In this document: positions 20,344 to 25,718 of the stretch, in pieces
Position numbering within the stretch: position 1 is the stretch's first letter
Layout of the letters: each line of letters starts with the position of its first letter
NCBI GenBank assembly: GCA_902497025.1
Contig: CABVDJ010000033.1
Location: 1 to 25,718, forward strand
Source: an uncultured Collinsella sp.
GTDB taxonomy: Bacteria > Actinomycetota > Coriobacteriia > Coriobacteriales > Coriobacteriaceae
Reading direction: 5' to 3'
Length of the DNA stretch: 25,718 nt
The notes under the pieces: model-generated
Database searches by the model: none
What the model was told of the DNA's origin: nothing
The model's input: the letters and a program-made list of their open reading frames with translations, nothing else
Translations under genes and position numbers: made by a program

Positions 20344-21756
20344 TTATACCTCGTCGTCCTCGTGCAGACGGCGGCGATAATCGGCGGCCCAGCCCTCAAT
20401 GTTTACCTGACGGGCACGACCCAGGCCAAGTGCGTCTGCCGGGACCGGCTCGGTGATGACAGAGCCGGCGGCCACAAGCGCGCCGTCGCCGATCTGGGCG
20501 GGCGCGACCATCATGGTGTCGGAACCGATGAAGGCGTCCTTGCCGATGACGGTCTTGTGCTTGTGCACGCCGTCGTAGTTGCAGGTGATGGAGCCTGCGC
20601 CCACGTTGACGCCGGAGCCCATGGTAGTGTCGCCGATGTAGGACAGGTGCGGCACCTTGGAGCCCTCGCCGATCGTGGACTTCTTGATCTCCACGTGCGT
20701 GCCGGCCTTGGAGCCGTCGAGCATGTGGGTGCCCGGGCGCAGGTAGGCGCGCGGGCCGCAGTCGACGCCGTTCTCGATGACGGCCTCGATGGCGATAGTC
20801 TCATCGATGGTGCAGCCGCTGCCGACGGTGGTGTCGGTGAGGCGGCTGTTGGGGCCGAGCTGGCACTCCTCGCCCACGGTGACGTGGCCGATCAGGTGCG
20901 TCTGCGGCCACACGACGGTGTCGCGGCCGATGGTGGCATCGGGGCCGATCCAGGCCTGCGTGGGATCGATGAACGTGACGCCCTCGGCCATCCAGTGCTC
21001 GTTGATGCGGTCGCGCGCGATAGCGGTGAGCTGCGCGAGCTGAATGCGGCTGTTGACGCCCAGGCCGTCGCGGTAGTCATCGCAGTGGAAGATGGAGACC
21101 GCCTGGCCGTGACCCTTGAGGATTTCGAGCATGTCGGGCAGGTAGTACTCGGACTGCGCGTTGTCGTTGCCGATCTCGTTAATGTGGGCGGCGAGCTGCG
21201 CGCCGTCAAAGGCGTAGCAGCCGGCGTTGCACTCCAGCAGCGTGGCGGCCTGCTCGGGCGTGCAGTCCTTCTGCTCGATGATGCGCTCGATCTGACCATC
21301 GGCGCCCAGCTTGATACGGCCGTAGCCGAAGGGGTCGGGCGGGGTCATGGTCATGACGGTGCAGGCGAGCTCGCCGGTAGCGACGGTCTGCGCGAACTTG
21401 GCGACGGTGTCGGCGGTGATGAGCGGCAGGTCGCCGTTGAGCACGACGACCGGACCTTCGGCGATGCCGCAGGCCTCGAGCGCGACCTTTACGGCGTGGC
21501 CGGTGCCCAGGCGCTCGGTCTGCTCGACGCACTCGACCTTGGTGGCGCTGTTGGCGTAGGCGCCGTCGATGAGGGCGCGCATCTCGTCGGCGTGGCTGCC
21601 GATGACGACCACGACGCGGCTGCAGCCGGCCTTGATGGTGGCGTCGACGATCCACTGAACCATGGGCTTGCCTAGAATCTTGTGCGAAACCTTGCAGTGG
21701 TTCGACTTCATGCGGGTGCCCTCGCCGGCGGCGAGGATAATTGCGGTTGCGTCCAT
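20344..21756 (-). CDS. glmU: bifunctional GlmU: glucosamine-1-phosphate acetyltransferase / GlcNAc-1-P uridylyltransferase
   Basis: GlmU makes UDP-GlcNAc for peptidoglycan. The 470-residue protein has an N-terminal nucleotidyltransferase with AIILAAGEGTRMKS at 5-18 and VVVLNGDLPLI, then a left-handed beta-helix built of hexapeptide repeats from about 260 (IGPDATIGRDTVV, VGAGSITCNYDGVHKHKTVIG, IGSDTMMVAPAQIGDGALVAAGSVI). CNYDG contains acetyltransferase active-site residues. The pyrophosphorylase motif is slightly odd (SNHCKVSHKILGKP instead of the usual S.LPKVLH). The ATG at 21756 follows AGGAGA at close distance; the frame is open further upstream to 21981 but without such a site. It is divergent from the ECF operon. 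Confidence 0.95.
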   Translation of the reverse strand: MDATAIILAAGEGTRMKSNHCKVSHKILGKPMVQWIVDATIKAGCSRVVVVIGSHADEMRALIDGAYANSATKVECVEQTERLGTGHAVKVALEACGIAEGPVVVLNGDLPLITADTVAKFAQTVATGELACTVMTMTPPDPFGYGRIKLGADGQIERIIEQKDCTPEQAATLLECNAGCYAFDGAQLAAHINEIGNDNAQSEYYLPDMLEILKGHGQAVSIFHCDDYRDGLGVNSRIQLAQLTAIARDRINEHWMAEGVTFIDPTQAWIGPDATIGRDTVVWPQTHLIGHVTVGEECQLGPNSRLTDTTVGSGCTIDETIAIEAVIENGVDCGPRAYLRPGTHMLDGSKAGTHVEIKKSTIGEGSKVPHLSYIGDTTMGSGVNVGAGSITCNYDGVHKHKTVIGKDAFIGSDTMMVAPAQIGDGALVAAGSVITEPVPADALGLGRARQVNIEGWAADYRRRLHEDDEV

Positions 21757-21946
21757 GTGATCTCCTGTTACGTTATAGAGACGTGTGTTTGGAAACGATA
21801 CACGGCGCAATATGATACCGCAGGCATATGATGAGCGCGTAACGATTGATGCGCGGCAGCTGAGGCTTGGGCCGGCGGTACGGCGTTTGCGCTGGTTGTG
21901 TATGGTGGCGGCGCTGCGGCGTTGACGTTTGAGCGAGGGGATGGGG

Positions 21947-22840
21947 ATGCCCGTGGACAGCATGCGAGAGGAATCGGGCAACGAACCCGTCGCGGCATTT
22001 TCGATGTCGCATCCGGCGGTGCCGGCGCTCTACATGGTGCTGACGTTGGGGCTCACCATGTTCTCGATGCAACCGGTGCTGATTGCGCTATCGCTTGCGG
22101 GCGGGTTGGCGTACGGGCTTGCGACGCGCGGTGTTGCGCGCACGTTGGGCGCGCTTCGCTGGCAGCTGCCGGTGATTTTGATCATTGCGGTGCTCAATCC
22201 GCTGTTTAGTGCATCGGGCTCGACGGAGCTGTTTCGTATTGGCATGCGTGCGGTGTATCTAGAGAGCATGGTTTACGGCCTGTGCATGGGCGGGCTGTTC
22301 GTGGCGAGCGTGCTGTGGTTTGAGGCCGCGGCGTCGATGCTCGAATACGACAAGGTACTTGCGCTTTTGGGCAACGCCGCGCCGGTGCTCGCGCTCATGA
22401 TCTCGATGTGCATGCGGCTTATCCCGCAGTTTTTACGCCGCGGTCGTACGGTACTGGCGGTGCAGGATGCGATTGATGTGCCGGGTCGCGCGCCGGCCGA
22501 TCCCGTGCGTTCGCGCCTACGGGCATCGAGCGTGTTGATGGGCTGGGGCATGGAAGATTCGCTGGAGCGCGCGGACGCCATGCGCTCCCGTGGATGGGGC
22601 GCCGCGACACGTCGCACGACGTACGCGCGGTATCGGCTGGGTCGCGGCGATGTTGCCGCGCTGGTTGGGCTTGCGGTGTTTGGTGCCGCTGCGGTGGCGG
22701 TGGCATGGACCGCGACAACGCAGTATTCGTTTTACCCGCAACTATCGGTGCCGGCGCCGTGGCTGGGCTATGTCGTGTACGCTGCCTGGATGATGCTGCC
22801 CTGCGTGTTGCATGCGATCGATGAGAAGAGGTTCGGCTGA
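21947..22840 (+). CDS. ECF transporter T component (EcfT/CbiQ family)
   Basis: EcfT is the membrane scaffold linking the ATPases to the vitamin-binding S protein. The 297-residue protein has about six hydrophobic segments and the coupling region ending in ERADAMRSRGWG, the Ala-Arg-Gly type motif that contacts the ATPases. RLIPQFLRRGRTVLAVQDA is a typical cytoplasmic helix. The start is judged as ATG 21947, six bases after GAGGGG (21935-21940); TTG 21929 and ATG 21941 are also in frame. The stop TGA overlaps the next ATG by one base. The 190-base gap to glmU should hold both promoters; none is convincing. Confidence 0.88.
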   Translation: MPVDSMREESGNEPVAAFSMSHPAVPALYMVLTLGLTMFSMQPVLIALSLAGGLAYGLATRGVARTLGALRWQLPVILIIAVLNPLFSASGSTELFRIGMRAVYLESMVYGLCMGGLFVASVLWFEAAASMLEYDKVLALLGNAAPVLALMISMCMRLIPQFLRRGRTVLAVQDAIDVPGRAPADPVRSRLRASSVLMGWGMEDSLERADAMRSRGWGAATRRTTYARYRLGRGDVAALVGLAVFGAAAVAVAWTATTQYSFYPQLSVPAPWLGYVVYAAWMMLPCVLHAIDEKRFG

Positions 22841-24483
22841 TGGCTCGGTTGGATAGGGGACCGGTGTCGGGCGCGGCATACGGCCCGGATATGCCGGCGA
22901 TTGAGGTGCGGAGCCTGAGCTTTGCCTACCCCGATGCGGATGCTGCGGTGCTCGAGGGACTCGACTGGTCTGTTCCCCAAGGTGCATTTGCGCTGCTTGT
23001 CGGCGGTACCGGATCGGGTAAGTCGACGTTGCTGTCGCTACTCAAGCCCGAGATCGCTCCGGCGGGCGAGCGCACTGGCGAACTGCTCGTGCTGGGCGAG
23101 AACGTCGCCGACATGGATGTGCGGGCATCGGCGGAGCGCGTGGGCTATGTGTTCCAGGATCCCGAGAACCAGATCGTGTGCGAAACCGTGTGGCACGAGA
23201 TGGCGTTTGGCCTGGAAAACTTGGGGCTAGCGCGTGATGAGATGCGCCGTCGCGTAGCTGAGACCAGCTATTTCTTTGGGCTGGAAGATTGGCTTCACCG
23301 CGATACTGACACGCTTTCGGGCGGTCGCAAACAGTTGCTGTCGTTGGCGGCCGTTCTGACGCTGCGCCCGCGCGTGCTGCTGCTCGACGAGCCCACGTCT
23401 CAGCTTGATCCGGTTGCGGAGAAGAATTTCCTGCACGCGCTGTTTCGTGTGAATCGCGAGCTGGGCTGCACGGTTGTTGTGGCGACGCATCAGCCGCGCC
23501 CAATGCTCGAATACGCGACGTGTGCGTACCGGATTGAGGACGGTCGCGTGCGCGAGGTGGCGGATATGGCTTCTTTGGGACGCCGAGAATCGCTGTTTTC
23601 CGATGACATGTTGGGGTGGGGTGCCATCCGATGTGCAAATAAAGGAGTATTCAGCAGGCGTGAGGACAATTTGGGCTCTCTGGAGCCGCCCGGGGACGTA
23701 TCGAGCGCGAAAAAAAGTTCAGAATTGGACAAATCGTCCGAATTTGTGGCGCAAACGTCGCTCGAGAACGGCTCGGAAGCCTTCCCGCGCACGGATGGAA
23801 GCAGAATACTCCAAAAAATGCACGGCGGGTCGGCTACCACCCTGTCGGAAGGCTGGTTTCGCTACGATCGCGCGGGCGGTTGGGTGCTGCGTGGGCTCGG
23901 TGCGTCGTTTTCGGCTGGCGCGGTGCATGCGATCGTGGGCGGCAACGGATGCGGTAAGTCGACGATACTCTCGGTGCTGGCGAAGACCGCCAAGCTGCAG
24001 CGCGGCCGCATGGTGCGCGGAGCGGCCTCGGCTGCGCTGCTGCCTCAGAATCCCAAAGCATTGCTGGTTGCCGAGACGGTTCGCGATGAGCTGATGGAAT
24101 GGGCCTCGACCTGCGGATACGACGAGGCCGCAGCACGGGAGCAGACAGCGCGCCTGGGTCTGGCGGGCCTGGAGACGCGCCACCCTTACGACCTCTCGGG
24201 CGGACAGCGCCAGCTGCTTGCACTGGCAAAGCTGCTGCTGATCGGCCCCGAGCTGCTGCTGCTTGACGAGCCCACGAAGGGCTTGGACCTGGAGAGCCGC
24301 CGCATCATCGCCCGCGCCCTGCGTGACCATGCGAAGGCTGGCGGCACCGTCATCATGGCTACGCACGATTTGGACTTTGTCGAGCAGGTAGCCGACGACG
24401 TCGCCATGATGTTTGACGGCGAGATTGCCTGCATGGAGCCCCCGGCTGACTTCTTTGCCGACAACGTGTTTTATAGGGCGTGA
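22840..24483 (+). CDS. fused double ATP-binding protein of ECF transporter (EcfA-EcfA')
   Basis: This 547-residue protein joins both ABC ATPases of an energy-coupling factor transporter. Domain 1 (about 20-260): Walker A GGTGSGKST with Lys61, Q-loop FQDPENQIVCETV, signature LSGGRKQ, Walker B LLLDEPTSQLD, switch VATHQP. Domain 2 (about 330-545): Walker A GGNGCGKST with Lys373, LPQNPKALLVAETV, LSGGQRQ, LLLDEPTKGLD, MATHDLD. Both look active. The linker (about 265-328) is Ser/Glu/Lys-rich, probably disordered, and coincides with an inverted-repeat-bounded DNA segment (23633-23823). The ATG at 22840 is coupled to the EcfT stop, with AGAAGAGG upstream. In many species the two ATPases are separate genes. 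Confidence 0.92.
   Translation: MARLDRGPVSGAAYGPDMPAIEVRSLSFAYPDADAAVLEGLDWSVPQGAFALLVGGTGSGKSTLLSLLKPEIAPAGERTGELLVLGENVADMDVRASAERVGYVFQDPENQIVCETVWHEMAFGLENLGLARDEMRRRVAETSYFFGLEDWLHRDTDTLSGGRKQLLSLAAVLTLRPRVLLLDEPTSQLDPVAEKNFLHALFRVNRELGCTVVVATHQPRPMLEYATCAYRIEDGRVREVADMASLGRRESLFSDDMLGWGAIRCANKGVFSRREDNLGSLEPPGDVSSAKKSSELDKSSEFVAQTSLENGSEAFPRTDGSRILQKMHGGSATTLSEGWFRYDRAGGWVLRGLGASFSAGAVHAIVGGNGCGKSTILSVLAKTAKLQRGRMVRGAASAALLPQNPKALLVAETVRDELMEWASTCGYDEAAAREQTARLGLAGLETRHPYDLSGGQRQLLALAKLLLIGPELLLLDEPTKGLDLESRRIIARALRDHAKAGGTVIMATHDLDFVEQVADDVAMMFDGEIACMEPPADFFADNVFYRA
23633..23823. repeat. 191-bp inverted-repeat-bounded segment inside the ECF ATPase gene
   Basis: The ends are GTGCA-6 bases-GGAGTATTC at 23633-23652 and its complement at 23804-23823; the six-base spacers differ (AATAAA against TTTTTT) but all other positions match. 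Inside are a central dyad, AATTGGAC-AAATC-GTCCGAATT, and a GGCTC/GAGCC hairpin. The segment contains A-runs unlike the GC-rich flanks and covers exactly the interdomain linker (residues 265-328), reading through without a stop. It looks like an inserted dispersed element, but insertion is inferred. Confidence 0.65.
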
Positions 24484-24487
24484 TGGG

Positions 24488-25201
24488 ATGACGGATTATC
24501 GCGTCGCGCGCCTGCTCGCAAAACTGGAGGTCCCGCTGTTGTTAGCGGTGCCGGCAGTGATGACTGCGGCGTTGCTGGCGGGCATTGAGCAGGCGGCGCT
24601 TGCCATGCTGGTTGTAGTGGCGCTGGTGCTTGCGCTGTTCTTTGCGGGTTACGAGGCATCTCGTCCGGGTTTGCGCCAGATTATGCCTACGCTGGTGCTG
24701 GCGGCGCTGGCGGCGGCGGGGCGCATCCTGTTTGGGCCCATTCCCGACTTTAAACCGGTGAGCGCCATCGCCATTATCGCGGGGGCGGCGCTTGGTCGCC
24801 GCAATGGTTTTATGGTTGGCGCGCTGGCGGCGCTGACCAGCAATTTCTTTTTTGGACAGGGCATGTGGACGCCATGGCAGATGTATGCCTGGGGGCTCGT
24901 GGGATACGTTGGCGGTGCGCTGGCGTATGCGGGTGCGTTCGACCGCGCCGACGGCACTGTGCGCATGCCGGCGCTGCTGGCGTATGGCTTCGCCTCGGGT
25001 CTGCTGTATGGCATCGTGATCAACGCTTATGACATCATCGGTTTTGTGCAGCCGCTTACCTGGGCGGGTGCCATGGCGCGTCTTGCGACGGCGGTGCCGT
25101 TCGATATTACCCACGGCCTTGCGACCTGCGTGTTTTTGGCTGCCCTGTACAAACCCTGGTGCCGTCGCATCAATCGCGTTGTCGTAAAGTACGGGCTGTA
25201 G
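24488..25201 (+). CDS. ECF transporter S component (substrate-binding membrane protein)
   Basis: S components bind a vitamin or metal and dock on EcfT. The 237-residue protein has about six membrane helices (for example PLLLAVPAVMTAALLAG, LAMLVVVALVLALFFAG) and the block GRILFGPIPDFKPVSAIAIIAGAALGRRNGFMVGALAAL followed by NFFFGQGMWTPWQMYAWGLVGYVGG, which is typical of one S-family branch. The ligand is not assigned; a cobalamin-type (CbrT-like) role is possible but not shown. The ATG at 24488 lies four bases after the ATPase stop and has no strong ribosome site, so translation is probably coupled. It completes a T-A-A'-S operon, a group II style system tied to one S protein. Only a short hairpin follows. 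Confidence 0.82.
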   Translation: MTDYRVARLLAKLEVPLLLAVPAVMTAALLAGIEQAALAMLVVVALVLALFFAGYEASRPGLRQIMPTLVLAALAAAGRILFGPIPDFKPVSAIAIIAGAALGRRNGFMVGALAALTSNFFFGQGMWTPWQMYAWGLVGYVGGALAYAGAFDRADGTVRMPALLAYGFASGLLYGIVINAYDIIGFVQPLTWAGAMARLATAVPFDITHGLATCVFLAALYKPWCRRINRVVVKYGL

Positions 25202-25241
25202 AGCCGGTTGCACCGGGGCGAGAATCAATACTGCTTTGGTG

Positions 25242-25407
25242 TCATTTCAAAACCTTGCCGGTTTACGGGGCTAGATTGGCGCAGGCCGACCATACCGGCA
25301 TTTTTCGAAAAAGGGCACGCTGTCTACCTGCGGTTTTATTTTGCTCGAATTGCGTGTGGTTGGGAATCCGCGATTCAGCCCCGTAAACCGGCATAGTTTT
25401 GAAACGA
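25242..25407. repeat. inverted-repeat element A (36-bp imperfect arms)
   Basis: Arms at 25242-25277 and 25372-25407 match as complements at about 31 of 36 positions; the shared core is TGCCGGTTTACGGGGCT. The 94-base interior holds a palindrome TTTTTCGAAAAA and, at 25322-25342, TCTACCTGCGGTTTTATTTT, which equals the right half of the terminator at 25555-25590. Open frames across it are short and show no family likeness. Together with element B it fills a 517-base stretch without genes. Confidence 0.75.
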
Positions 25408-25446
25408 GCGACTCATATGATGGGCGTCACGGCCCCAGAAGGCTAA

Positions 25447-25475
25447 AAATGGTCCGTTTCCCTCGTCCTCAAGGG
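25447..25475 (+). repeat. direct repeat, copy 1 (TCCGTTTTCC-type motif)
   Basis: AAATGGTCCGTTTCCCTCGT followed by CCTCAAGGG is repeated with several changes at 25684-25713 (AAATGATCCGTTTTCCTTCG). The two copies lie in the same orientation on either side of element B. Confidence 0.55.
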
Positions 25476-25490
25476 ATCGGTTGGGAGTGC

Positions 25491-25653
25491 TCGCCACGAA
25501 AGTGGCCTATCTACTACGTTTAAGTCGATACCCCCGACCATAACCGCGTTTATGAAAAACCGCAGGCTTTCTACCTGCGGTTTTGTTTTTGCGTTGTTCG
25601 CTGTGGTTGAGGGTGGTGGCTTAAACGTAGTAGATGGGCGTGTTTCGTGGCGG
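25491..25653. repeat. inverted-repeat element B (about 37-bp imperfect arms)
   Basis: CGCCACGAAA and CATCTACTACGTTTAAG-type arms at 25491-25527 are matched by the complement at 25616-25653; the stretch CTACTACGTTTAAG is exact. A terminator hairpin sits in the middle. Size and plan parallel element A, but the arm sequence is different. Confidence 0.75.
25555..25590 (+). terminator. rho-independent terminator inside element B
   Basis: AAAACCGCAGG pairs exactly with CCTGCGGTTTT around CTTTCTA, followed by GTTTTT. It is far (over 350 bases) from the ECF S gene stop, so it may end that operon or belong to the repeat element. The A-run on its left also allows use from the other strand. Confidence 0.85.
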
Positions 25654-25683
25654 ATGGGTCACGCGAATACCCCCACGAGGTCC

Positions 25684-25718
25684 AAAATGATCCGTTTTCC
25701 TTCGTCTCCGGGGGGGGG
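25684..25718 (+). repeat. direct repeat, copy 2, ending in a G-run at the window edge
   Basis: A second copy of the motif at 25447-25475 runs into nine consecutive G at the last bases. The window stops within a repeat, which suits an assembly break at repeated DNA. Confidence 0.5.

Noticed and set aside
20329..21675. A 448-codon plus-strand frame opposite glmU.
   Set aside because: Repetitive Val/Ala/Asp/Gly pattern is the reverse of the hexapeptide repeats of GlmU.
25159..25523. Short plus-strand frames after the ECF S gene.
   Set aside because: They run through inverted repeats, lack ribosome sites and show no conserved motif.

Overview
The window looks like chromosomal sequence from a high-GC Gram-positive bacterium of the class Coriobacteriia, most likely Collinsella or a close relative. 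This is inferred from base composition, strong Shine-Dalgarno sites (AGGAGG, AAGGAG), the mix of Gram-positive housekeeping genes with a class B sortase, NfnAB and a group II ECF transporter, and the many short dyad repeats in the gaps. No tRNA, rRNA, CRISPR array, integrase, transposase or phage gene was seen.

Layout. (1) 1-2122: purE, a class B sortase and a MoaE-family protein run on the plus strand and end at a two-way terminator shared with a minus-strand ten-helix membrane protein (2230-3459). (2) 3700-7366: purF, purM and purN, the core of de novo purine synthesis; purM and purN overlap. (3) 7519-9889: an orphan PTS IIA protein, a PrsA-type foldase and a YqeY protein. (4) 10165-13866: a polar amino-acid ABC importer (ATPase, Tat-type lipoprotein, two permeases) followed by a cytidylate-kinase-like protein. 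(5) 13993-16232, minus: nfnA-nfnB, a probable electron-bifurcating transhydrogenase. (6) 16606-21756, minus: glmU, prs and pth, the same order as in many Firmicutes, but with about 1.7 kb of foreign-looking DNA between prs and pth. (7) 21947-25201: an ECF transporter (T protein, fused double ATPase, S protein). (8) 25202-25718: no gene; two inverted-repeat elements and a terminator, ending in a run of G.

The genes link metabolically: Prs makes PRPP, PurF spends it, PurE, PurM and PurN continue the purine path, GlmU makes UDP-GlcNAc and Pth recycles peptidyl-tRNA. NfnAB would balance NADH, NADPH and ferredoxin in a fermenter, while the ABC importer and ECF system bring in amino acids and probably a vitamin.

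The most unusual content is repeat biology. A family of small dyads built around GGGACAG/CTGTCCC sits beside stop codons and in gaps. Two elements of about 200 bp with near-identical 23-25 bp terminal inverted repeats flank a probable PD-(D/E)XK nuclease gene between prs and pth. A 191 bp inverted-repeat-bounded segment lies in frame inside the fused ECF ATPase gene and forms its interdomain linker. No complete new enzyme system is evident, but these three repeat observations deserve follow-up.
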